Below are positions 34,302 to 45,018 of a stretch of 64,000 nt of DNA, piece by piece. Made by a program: the position numbers and the translations under genes. Within the stretch, counting starts at the first letter, position 1. Every line of letters starts with the position of its first letter. Source of the DNA: Pleurodeles waltl (taxonomy: Eukaryota; Chordata; Amphibia; Caudata; Salamandridae); assembly GCF_031143425.1 (NCBI RefSeq), contig NC_090437.1, forward strand, positions 1,178,966,863 to 1,179,030,862, read 5' to 3'. Below the pieces are notes generated by a model. It made no database searches. It saw nothing but the letters and a program-made list of their open reading frames with translations, and had not been told where the DNA came from.

Positions 34302-34478
34302 CTCCAGGTTCTCTTACTTTAAGGAAAGAACTTCCTTCTGTAATCCTGCTCGGGGCCTAGTTAAATCTAATGAAGGTGGAGCATCCTGATCAGCTGGTAA
34401 AGCCTGTGCTAAACCCTTGAAAGTACCCATTAAGGAATCCATCCCCCAGGAAGCCCTGTATGTTGTGGCTTGGCTTTA

Positions 34479-35879
34479 TGTCGAGACAGGGCCACTCATC
34501 TGAAAAGCAGGATGTCTGCAGGGGCAATGGTATGCCCCCGACCTCCTGGAACACCTCTCGGCCCTTCCTGGTGGACACAGAAACCCCGGCAGGTATCCCA
34601 AAAGGAAAGGGGGAGTGGAAGAGAAAGAGACAAAACACTGCCCCATCTTGCCGGTCCCGCCAGGCACCCTGTATGTTTGGGGGGGCAGGTCGTTGTTGAC
34701 AGAGTGATAGTAGAGTTAGTGCACTCAACTTCCTTGAAACTGAATCTCTCTTTCTGATATGGGCACCAGAGTGGTAGAAGAACACCGGGATGCTCAAGCA
34801 CTTTTCTTGGATAATAATAACTGTTGGCACTAACACTGCATTACCAAAAACCGAAACTGAGTACCATAACAATAAGTACTGCAACACTATGGCTGGCTTC
34901 ACAGAGTTCACTGTTGCACACTACAATTAGAACTGTGGTTGCACTTATCATGCACAAGAAAGACATACAAGGGCATTAATTATATCACATATAACTTTCC
35001 TGCATGCATAGGGTTAAACTAAAAGGAACAAAAACAATCCAAGAAATGCAAATGTCCACTCTGGGTTCAAACAGTTAGGGTGGCACAGTTTGGTTTGGTT
35101 CACTGTGTGTGTGTGAAAAACCCTTCAAAAAGCAAATTCCTCAAATCTGAAACACAGGCATGAATGACACAATTTAAATCCAAGAGTTATGCTATTAGAG
35201 AAAGAAAGTCATGTAAATGCTCTTTTAAAATTGCACTGTCACTTTTTGTAGTATTGAGCTCAAGCAGATTTCCCGAAGCACATTTAGGCAAGTAACTACA
35301 ATAATAATGTAGAATGTTCTGAAATGCATTTGTCTCTTCAAGATAAGAACTCTGCCAAAATACGAGCTCTGAAATACACCAGCTGTTGTAGGAAAGCGCA
35401 GCGCTCAAAGAACAAGCTCCCTGGAGAATGCTAGTCACTTAGCTGCAGTCTTTTCCGTAGTGCTGGAGGAATGCCTGGTGTCAGCTTGTACAGGAATGAA
35501 GAAAAGAATTGCCTCAAAAGTCCCGAATACGAAGATGACAGCAGGGGCTGGACTGCCAAGTCAGATGCTGAGATCAGGAAGCACAACAAAGCCCAGCAGG
35601 GAGGCATGCTTCACTCTGCTATGTATAGCCATCAGGAAATCAGTTGAGTTTCCACATGTGGATGAGTGACCACACCCAATTAGAAGAACATGTCTACACC
35701 TGCTCACATTAGCAAACAAGCATTGGTAAAACACTCATTGATAAAAACCAATTGTGTAACACAGTACATTATGTTCACTTAGAAACATGAAGGTATAACC
35801 AAGAACAGAGATATGGTTTAACCCTAATTCCTGGGGATACTGACAGATAATGCAGGAGGCACCTTGGGGATTCCTGACA
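34479..35879 (-). mobile_element. Chromovirus 5' LTR
   Basis: TGTCGAGACAGG...ATTCCTGACA. It is the better-preserved end pair of the two LTRs. On the minus strand the element interior begins TAAAGCCAAGCC, not the TGG expected of a tRNA primer site. Confidence 0.9.
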
Positions 35880-36968
35880 AGCTGAACCATCAGTGTAAAT
35901 GATGATTCTGTATTGGTCAAGAGGCATATGTTAGTGGTCATGGGGTAGTCTAGTTCATATTGCAGGAATTCTTGAGTCTGATGTTTTGGATCAAAAATGT
36001 AATCAACATCAGTTGCGGTCAGAGAGTTTATCCATTGAATCCAAGGCAGATGTAGTGCTTTTGCATTCAGAATGCTAGCTTTTGTAGCAGACGTTAGGAC
36101 TGGTATTGGGGGAATAACAATAGTGCATTTCCCTTGGGGAAGTGGCCTCTCCTTGATGACCACCACTTTGACTGCATTTAGCATTTTTTCTGCATTGTAG
36201 TACAAGTGTGATTTGTATGCTATGGGTACCGTGTCACCCTCATTAAATGTGACATATGTGAACCCGATGGCACCAGGAATTAACCAGATTACTAACTTTG
36301 TTTCATTGTCACATGTGTGTGAGTGTTTTGTTTCAATCATGTCAATCTGTAATGATCTAAGAATGTGTGTGTGTTCTGGTGAGAAATCTGATCTTTAAAG
36401 TCACATAGTGGTTTTATACGTTCCACATAGTCTGAAATGTAGTTTGTGCCAAAATTGAAGAAACTCAGCAATGACTGTTCAATGACTGTTCAAGGACTCA
36501 GCAATCCAAGATGGATCCTATACCACTGGGGCAAATGGCAACATTTTCTTTGAGAATTGAGTGCAATGAAGGTGCTTAAGTTCCTGCTTTCAAGCACTAG
36601 ATTTTGCAGAAATAGACATTGGAAATATCCATGGTTGTTTTGTATTTTTTGTACACAATGTTGTTCATTAGTGCTGTGCTATGTAAATTTTGTACAGCAA
36701 ATGTGCGTGTATGACTGTTTAGGTTTCTGTAGTCTAAGACTATTCTGTATGATTGATCTGAATTCACTACAGGAAACAAAGCGTTATTCATTGCAGAGTT
36801 ACAGGGTACAATTACTCCCTGGTACTCAGGTTCTGTGAAGAATTCTCTCACCGGTCCTTTAGTCACATGTTTAACAGAATACTGAGGTTGTATAAGTGTA
36901 GTGGATTTTATTGGAATAATGTGGTATGGGGAATCCCAATCCCACCCCACATGGTTGCGTGACAGCAC
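35880..36968 (-). pseudogene. ERV copy B pol: RT and start of RNase H
   Basis: 36597-36968 is the N-terminal RT (FFTEPEYQGVIVPCNSAM, YRIVLDYRNLNSHT, KYKTTMDISNVYF). 35880-36340 covers the connection (PGAIGFTYVTF, LTSATKASILNAKALH) and the start of RNase H. IIYTDGSA, with its catalytic Asp, is readable at the edge (35880-35905) in a shifted frame. Only about 260 bp separate the two pieces, too little for the palm core, so the YxDD region is deleted. RNase H continues at 28539 across the chromovirus. Confidence 0.65.
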
Positions 36969-38860
36969 TAGAGCCTGAGCTGTGCTGTAAGCTTCTTTTA
37001 CTTAGTATAGTTTGAACAATGACAGAGAAAGAAAGCTAAATTACAACTTCTCCAGAAGATCACTTTAACAGTGCACTCAATGTTTTCCTCAATCTGAATT
37101 CGTAATTTATAGACTCTGTCGGGAAGGGAGACATGCCTGTTGGCTGTTTCAACTTCAAAGAAGTCGTTAGTTGAAGTCGCATCCAGAAGAGATGGAAGAT
37201 TTTAGTGAACTATTGTGAACTCTGCCACGCTGTCTAGCAGAGTCACTGCCGATGTTCTGTTCTTCAGTAATTTTCTCAATATGTGTAGCATGTTTAGCCA
37301 AATTGCCACAACCTTTTTCTTTTTAAATTGGGGAATTTGCTGCTTACATTTCTCTTCCTTTTTTATCAAAGCCTCTGATGAGTGTTGTGACTTCTTTCTC
37401 TGTTTCTTGCACTCGTTTCAGTGCTCCGACCACCCTCCTCTCACCTTGTTTGTCAGGTGAGCCCTAGAAGGAATAAGATTGGGCAAGTATCAGTCTACTG
37501 ATATCTGTAAGGAGTTTTAAAGTTTCCCTATTTCTAAGGCTATATCTTTTTTCCTGAGGTCTCCGAATGTTGAGATTCTCCTCTTTGGCTTTTTTCTCTT
37601 TCTTATATTTTTGTTTTTCCCAGCATTTAGTTAGCAATCTCTTCTGCTTGCTTAGTATTCTCCATACCAGAATTACTTTGTAGCTGTGGTTTAGTTGGTC
37701 TGGTCCCTAGACTATCCGGACTTATACTTTTATAGGCCTCAGGAGTAATCTTTGGCAGCTTGCGTTACAGATTCTTCTGAGGAACATCCTGGGCTAGCTG
37801 GCATATTGTCAAAGCTGATGTTTTCCCTTTAATGTTACCTAAAATCATTGAGGACAGTGTTTCAAAGTTGTGCATCAACTTCATCCCCAAATCCATGGCA
37901 GGGGCTGCCCTGTGTTCATTTTGAATTTACATTTAACACCTGCGGAAGATTACCAAGTGTCAGTGTGCCATGCATAGTGGTATAAACTGCAGCAAAGACT
38001 GTGCCCCCATGGCGCAGTCCTCTAGGTAGGGAACCATTCCAAAAGGTAAGCACAGTGTGAGAATTCTCTGTTTATCTTGGGATCATGGATGGGGAAACAA
38101 TGGTTCAAGCTGATTTATTTTTTTGTGCAATCCAAAACTGAATCTTCTCCTGTTCAGTGGATGTTTTGCCCATTATTGTTTGGGCAGTTTGTGGATTTAT
38201 GCCTGTCAAACCCAAATGCTTTACAGCTGGAGCAGCCTTCACTGTGGTGGTGTTTAATGTCTGCATTGCGAATTGTATTAAGTGCCTTTATATATCAGAA
38301 AGATTATTGTATAAAGTACACACTTCTGCTAGTTGTATAGTTTGTACATTAGAAGGTGGTGTGTATGCAGCTAATGCTGGACATGTAGGTATATCATTGC
38401 TTATGGGACCTAACCGAACGTGTTGTATTACATGTTGAAGGGCACCACTGAACCAATTTTGGTGTTCTCGATAAGTTAGAGGTATCTCTAAATAGTGATA
38501 TGCTCTGTACCTCTGGAGTACATTTGCAATTGTGTATTTATGAAATGTGTATGAGTCTGTGCTTATTGCTGGAAAGGTGACCCAAGAGTAGAGCATTTGT
38601 GTTCCGGACGCATCTTATGCCTCTGCCATGAATGCAACATCCCAACCCTCATCAGTTTGTCCATTAGCAAGTAGATAATGTGTGACTCACTGTCTACAAT
38701 TTTCTGTTATTTCTATTGGTCTTCCCCTATCAAAAGATAGGGATCAGAGTTGGGAATGCCAGCAGGGGAATCCTTTTTTAAGGTTCAAGCTTGAGCAACC
38801 TACAGCCTAGGATATGTACTGCCTATTTAGCTGAGGAGGATGTTACCTTAACTCCATGGA
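36969..38860 (-). pseudogene. ERV copy B gag and leader remnant
   Basis: 38288-38596 matches the copy A gag stretch (SWVTFPAI, HKYTIANV, YRAYHYLEIPL). 37210-37900 matches positions 1-620 of copy A in order. The rest is open only in short pieces. Nucleocapsid motifs were not identified. Confidence 0.5.
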
Positions 38861-38934
38861 CATCTCCATATAATGATAATTAGGGAGCCTTTCGCATGCA
38901 AGAGAGATACTCAGGAGATCTGCTAAAATAGTGC

Positions 38935-38951
38935 CTGCCTAGTGGGTGCCA
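38935..38951 (-). other. Primer binding site of ERV copy B
   Basis: The minus strand reads ACA at the LTR end, then TGGCACCCACTAGGC. It sits exactly where the copy A primer site sits. Confidence 0.5.
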
Positions 38952-39944
38952 TGCTGTAAGACTCTTACCTTGTGGTTTTTGGGCGGTAGCACCACCACTT
39001 GTGGCTGACTTATTCAGTCCCTCACTGGTTGGAAGCTGTCGGCATAACCTTTTCAGCTAGGTAGCAGCACCTCACCAAAGCCTGGAAAGTAAAGGTGCTT
39101 TGTGGCAGCCTAAAAGCATGACACACTAAGTTACACAGCATTCTCATACATGCAAAGACAGACAGAGAGATGCAGGGCAAATTTCAAAGCAGTTATTGAG
39201 ATCATTGCATTCCACAGATAAAAAAACATGAGCTGTGATTATTAGGGAGATGAAACATGATGCAGTGATGATTGTGACCATTAGGGAAAAACAGGTAAAC
39301 AGTCCCAACATCCTGAGAAAAACATGTGTATAAGAATTCCTACCTACACCCTCTTCTCCAACATAAGAGCATAGCAGTATTAGCATTTTGTGCCCATCTC
39401 AGTTTTCTGGAAGGAGCCCATACCTGAGAGATAGGCTAGGGTCTTGCTTGTTGGTCTGCTTGGCATCCCTTCTGGCTGGAAAGAAGACAAGGCCAAGATC
39501 AGCGAAGCTGCTGTTAAGTTTTGACACACAGCATAAAATGGCTTCGCTGGCTGGAATGTCCTCTCTAACATTTTGTGGCCTGTGTGGTGTTTTTATAACA
39601 AAACATCTTGCGTTCTGAGTGCAGGCCAGACATGATTGTGTGTCCGTAACTTTGTACTCTTCTAGGGGCAATACTTAGTAAATTATTGTGGATAAATATA
39701 ATAGCCTAAAGCAGAGAGCAGAATGAAATGCATACAAAGTGCAGATAAATGTGGAACACAAACAGAATATGTTTTATAAGAATGGCAGCTGTCAAAATAT
39801 AAAAGCAACACGTTGAAAATCTAGCTGTTGTAAAATAGAATAAAATGAATAAAAGCGGATAATATGCGTGCATGCCTGAAAGGCACAGGCTATAGGCCTA
39901 AAGGCCAATATATGGGTGCCCAAAAGTAAACTCAGAACACAACA
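38952..39944 (-). mobile_element. 5' LTR of ERV copy B
   Basis: 993 bp, TGCTGTAAG...ACACAACA in plus sense, with both ends matching LTR A and the solo LTR at 58948. It is close in sequence to the LTR at 10573. Confidence 0.75.
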
Positions 39945-40969
39945 AAATCCATGGCCTGGCATATTTTAATAGATGTGGCTTGCACATATGGGCCTGCAAA
40001 CTTGAGAAATGTTCTAGGTTATCTAGCAACACAGAAGCTGGGTTCAAATGGACACATGACTATAGCAATGGAGGTGACCACATGCTGTATCTTTCACAAT
40101 CATTTACTTTTATTTTACCCTCAATTATACTGCCTTAGTGGGCTATGTTTTGTTTGAGTTGTATGTGTAATCGGTTTGCCTTCTTCTTTAGTGAACCCAA
40201 CACTTTTCTGCTGCCACTCCAAAGTGCAATGCACAAATGCTCCTACAGTAAAGCACATTTTCTAACCTAACCATCAACGTGATTTTGTGGAATTCAAGGT
40301 TCCTCACTGACGATGTAAGTTGATTAGGAGATGCAAACTTCAGTGTCAACCTTTTAATATAAGGTCAGCTACCTGTTGATAGCTGGGTTAATGGCTCAGA
40401 GAAGATTGCACACATATTAACGTGGTAGCATAGGTAGTCTATTAGAGAGAAATTATTGTCTGACTCAGTACAGAAAAAGCACTGTGACAAAAGGACCCCA
40501 GCCCAAATTGTATGTGAGCTCATAATTTGGATTCTGAAAGGACATACTGAATTCATTTTAGGGAAATCCATGATCTGAGGTGTTCTTACAATGTGGGCAA
40601 TTTTTTTAACTGCTCTGAAGAGTAACTATTGATTGCCACGTGGTTTATTGACGAGAGACACAGACTTGTATACATTTCTCTGGGTCTAAAATCTAGATCA
40701 AAGCCTTTTTTTTTACTATAGCTGGTAGATATGTTGTACCTTTTTAAAAAGCATATTTGTTTGACAGCCTTTCAGCTAGTTCCTTAAGCATCAAACAGAG
40801 ATGGAGGCATGATGGGACACCTCCAGAGTGAACATGTGCCCCACCCACTGCATAAATCTCCACCTCCGTTCTTAAACCTATGTACAGACAGGATGAGCTC
40901 AGTAGGATCCTTGAAATGAAGGAAGAAGAATGTGTGCAGCAGTTGACCCCCATCTGGAGCCTTAGGGGT
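39945..40969. other. Flanking DNA without a recognised gene
   Basis: About 1 kb with no repeat or gene I can name. The last 140 bases (from TGAACATG at 40829, preceded by CAGAG) may be the start of the long repeat that continues at 54794. Confidence 0.35.
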
Positions 40970-41162
40970 TGTGGAGATATCTTGTATAGATGTGTTAAGT
41001 GAAGATTAGAATGTGATGATGTAGGTACTGAGATCATATGGAATGTAGGAGCTGGGAGGAGGCTGGGTGAAAACGCTAAGCTGTGCTGAAGATGTCTCAT
41101 TATATTTAACTTGGAATAAAGCTACAGAAAAAGATAAGAAGATGGAAAGTGTGATCTTTACA
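40970..41162 (+). mobile_element. 5' LTR, 193-bp Gypsy family
   Basis: TGTGGAGATATC...ATCTTTACA. It has AATAAAGC near its 3' third as a likely poly(A) signal. Confidence 0.93.
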
Positions 41163-41176
41163 TTGGCGACGAGGGC

Positions 41177-42036
41177 TTGGAAGTCCCCACTTTGGGGGTG
41201 TTTGATGTGACTGCTAAAACCTACATAACTACTGATGCAAGTAATGTGGGGATTGGAGCAATATTAACGCAGGTTAAGGAAGGAGAGGAATATGTGGTAG
41301 GGTTTGCCTCCAGGAGGTTGCAGGGTGCAGAAATTTTGTATTCTGTCATAGAAAGGGAAGCCTTGGATTGTTGCTGGGGAATCAATCATATCAGATTTTA
41401 CCTGTCGGGGAATACCTTTCAAAGTTAGAGCAGATCATAAGCCATTGACATATATCTTTAAAGGTGGTCTAGGATTAGAAGGCAATGTAACTCCACATAT
41501 TTCAAGGTGGTTGTTATCTGTAATGGATTATAACTTTGATGTTCAGTTTGTGAAAGGGAAGAGAAATGTAGTGGCAGATTATCTTTCAAGAATGCCGATA
41601 ATTGTGGATGAGGTCATAGGAGAAGAAATTGAAGACATCATAGAAACAGTTTTGGGAGAGCTAGCAGTGAATGAAAGTGAGTGGGAGAGCGCGAAAGCTA
41701 ATGACTCTATTTTAAGAACGGTGGAGGATAGAGTGGTGAATGGATGGAGGAGTGAGGATGAACATGGTGGTGATGTGTCTAGCTATTTTAGGGTAAGAGA
41801 TCAGTTAAGCATACAGAATGGAAGATTGTTAAGAAGAAATCAAACTATTCCACCAGAAGGTGTGCGAAGACACATTATTGACATCACGCATCAGGGGCAT
41901 TTAGGGCGAGGAATGATGAAGAGGAAAGTAAGACAGTCATTTTGGTGGCCAGGAATGGATAAGCAAGTTGAGGAAACGGTGAAGAATTGTGTTGCATGTG
42001 CTAATAGCGATAAAACTAAAGTTCTAATGCAAACCC
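41177..42036 (+). pseudogene. Gypsy RNase H and integrase N-terminus
   Basis: 41177-41428 is RNase H: YITTDASNVGIGAIL (Asp), SVIEREALDCCWGI (Glu), then RADHKPL (Asp) in a frame shifted by one. 41445-42041 continues with GKRNVVADYLSRMP at the end of RNase H and the integrase zinc-binding domain (DITHQGHLGRGMMKRKVRQS, NCVAC: HHCC complete). The frame then runs into the inserted LTR at 42037 and resumes in phase at 53682, after the duplicated AACCC. RT and everything upstream are absent. Confidence 0.9.
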
Positions 42037-44984
42037 TGTAGGAGGCTGGACTGTCTTGTAGTGAGTACCAAGGGGTACTTACACCTTGCACCAGGCCCAG
42101 TTATCCCTTATTAGTGTATAGGGTGTGTAGCAGCATAGGCTGATAGATAATGGTAGCTTAGCAGAGCAGCTTAGCCTGAACTAGGAGACGAGTGAAGCTC
42201 CTACAGTACCACTAGTGTCACATGCACAATATCATAAGAAAACACAATACACAGATATACTAAAAATAAAGGTACTTTATTTTTATGACAATATGCCAAA
42301 GTATCTCAGAATGTACCCTCAGTATGAGGATAGCAAATATACACAAGATATATGTACACAATACCAAAATATGCAGTAATAGTATTAGAAAACAATGTAT
42401 AGTTACAATAGGATGCAATGGAGACACATAGGGATGGGGCAACTCAAACCATATACTCCAAAAGTGGAATGCGAACCACAAATGGACCCCAAACCTATGT
42501 GACCTTGTAGAGGGTCGCTGGGACTATTAGAAAATAGTGAGGGTTAGAAAAATAGCCCACCCCAAGACCCTGAAAAGTGAGTGCAAAGTGCACTATGTTC
42601 CCCAAAGGACATAGAAGTCGTGATAGGGGAATTCTGCAGGAAAGACACAAACCAGCAATGCAACAACAATGGATTTCCAGTCGAGGGTACCTGTGGAACA
42701 AGGGGACCAAGTCCAAAAGTCACAAGCAAGTCGGAGATGGGCAGATGCCCAGGAAATGCCAGCTGTGGGTGCAAAGAAGCTGCTACTGGACAGTAGAAGC
42801 TGAAGGTTCTGCAGGAACGACAAGGGCTAGAGACTTCCCCTTTGGAGGATGGATCTGACACGCCGTGGAAAGTCGTGCAGAAGTATTTTCCTGAAGAAAG
42901 ACTGCCAACAAGCCTTGCTAGCTGCAAATTGTGCGGTTAAGGTTTTTGGATGCTGCTGTGGCCCAGGAGGGACCAGGATGTCGACAATTGCGTCTGGAGA
43001 CAGAGGGGGCATCGAGCAAGACAAGGAGCCCTCTCAGAAGCAGGCAGCACCCGCAGAAGTGCCAGAACAGGCACTACGAAGATGCGTGACATGGTGCTCA
43101 CCCGAAGTGGCACAAAGGAGTCCCACGTCGCAGAGGACAACTTAGGAAGTCGTGCAATGCAGGTTAGAGTGCCGTGGACCCAGGCTGGACTGTGCACAAA
43201 GGATTTCTGCTGGAAGTGCACGGAGGCCGGAGAAGCTGCAAAAGTCGCGGTTCCCAGCAATGCAGTCTGGCGTGGGGAGGCAAGGACTTACCTCCACCAA
43301 ACTTGGACTGAAGAGTCACTGGACTGTGGGAGTCACTTGGACAGAGTTGCTGGATTCAAGGGACCTCGCTCGTTGTGCTGAGAGGAGACCCAGGGTACAA
43401 ATGATGCAGTTCTTTGGTGCCTGCGGTTTCAGGGGGACGATTCCGTCGACCCACGGGAGATTTCTTTGGAGCTTCTAGTGCAGAGAGGAGGCAGACTACC
43501 CCCACAGCATGCACCACCAGGAAAACAGTCGAGAAGGCAGCAGGATCAGCGTTACAGAGCTGCAGTAGTCGTCTTTGCTACTTTGTTGCAGTTTTGCAGG
43601 CTTCCAGCGCGGTCAGCAGTCGATTCCTTGGCAGAAGGTGAAGAGAGAGATGCAGAGGAACTCGGATGAGCTCTTGCATTCGTTATCTAAGGAATCCCCA
43701 GAGACAGAGACCCTAAATAGCCAGAAAAGAGGGTTTGGCTACCTAGGAGAGAGGATAGGCTAGCAACACCTGAAGGAGCCTATCAGAAGGAGTCTCTGAC
43801 GTCACCTGGTGGCACTGGCCACTCAGAGCAGTCCAGTGTGCCAGCAGCACCTCTGTTTCCAAGATGGCAGAGGTCTGGAGCACACTGGAGGAGCTCTGGG
43901 CACCTCCCAGGGGAGGTGCAGGTCAGGGGAGTTGTCACTCCCCTTTCTTTTGTCCAGTTTTGCGCCAGAGCAGGGCTGAGGGGTCCCTGAACCGGTGTAG
44001 ACTGGCTTATGCAGAAATGGGCACCATGTGTGCCCATGAAAGCATTTCCAGAGGCTGGGGGAGTTTACTCCTCCCCTGCCTTCACACCATTTTCCAAAGG
44101 GAGAGGGTGTAACACCCTCTCTCAGAGGAAGTCCTTTGTTCTGCCATCCTGGGCCAAGCCTGGCTGGACCCCAGGAGGGCAGAAACCTGTCTGAGGGGTT
44201 GGCAGCAGCAGCAGCTGCAGTGAAACCCCGGGAAAGGCAGTTTGGCAGTACCAGGGTCTGTGCTACAGACCCCTGGGATCATGGGATTGTGCCAACTATG
44301 CCAGGATGGCATAGAGGGGGCAATTCCATGATCATAGACATGTTACATGGCCATATTCGGAGTTACCATTGTGAAGCTACATATAGGTAGTGACCTATAT
44401 GTAGTGCACGCGTGTAATGGTGTCCCCGCACTCACAAAGTCCGGGGAATTGGCCCTGAACAATGTGGGGGCACCTTGGCTAGTGCCAGGGTGCCCTTACA
44501 CTAAGTAACTTTGCACCTAACCTTTACCAGGTAAAGGTTAGACATATAGGTGACTTATAAGTTACTTAAGGGCAGTGTAAAATGGCTGCAGTGGCAGGCC
44601 TGTGTAAGAATTGTCAGAGCTCCCTATGGGTGGCAAAAGAAATGCTGCAGCCCATAGGGATCTCCTGGAACCCCAATACCCTGGGTACCTCAGTACCATA
44701 TACTAGGGAATTATAAGGATGTTCCAGTAAGCCTATGTAAATTGGTAAAATTGGTCCCTAGCCTGTTAGTGACAATTTGAAAGAAATGAGAGAGCATAAC
44801 CACTGAGGTTCTGATTAGCAGAGCCTCAGTGAGACAGTTAGTCATAACACAGGTAACACATTCAGGCACACTTATGAGCACTGGGGCCCTGGCTGGCAGG
44901 GTCCCAGTGACACATACAACTAAAACAACATATATACAGTGAAAAATGGGGGTAACATGCGAGGCAAGATGGTACTTTCCTACA
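42037..44984 (-). mobile_element. Gmr1-like 3' LTR (2948 bp)
   Basis: Starts TGTAGGAGGCTGGACTG and ends GGTACTTTCCTACA. It lacks both the MITE and the 28-bp palindromic block present in the other LTR. Many short open frames occur in both LTRs, none with protein-family features. Confidence 0.93.
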
Positions 44985-45010
44985 CAACCCCCCCCCCCCC
45001 AAACGAAGGA
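44985..45010 (-). other. Polypurine tract of the Gmr1-like element
   Basis: On the minus strand CGTTTGGGGGGGGGGGGGTTG runs straight into the 3' LTR start TGTAGGA. A run of 13 G serves as the plus-strand primer. It lies about 20 bases after the pol stop. Confidence 0.75.
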
Positions 45011-45018
45011 CAATAAGA

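Larger units (their letters stand above)
28540..35879 (-). mobile_element. Chromodomain Ty3/Gypsy element (chromovirus), 7.3 kb
   Basis: Two LTRs of 1400 and 1401 bp (28540-29939, 34479-35879) bracket a minus-strand gag, PR, RT, RNase H, IN and chromodomain set in the ordinary Gypsy order. A 5-bp target duplication AGGTG (28535-28539) / AGCTG (35880-35884) has one mismatch. It sits inside RNase H of ERV copy B. All pol parts carry stops, and two catalytic aspartates are lost, so it is inactive. Confidence 0.9.

Noticed and set aside
42577..44390. Many 60-140-codon frames in the Gmr1-like LTRs
   Set aside because: They recur in both LTRs, overlap on both strands and lack family features. They are chance frames in GC-rich LTR DNA.
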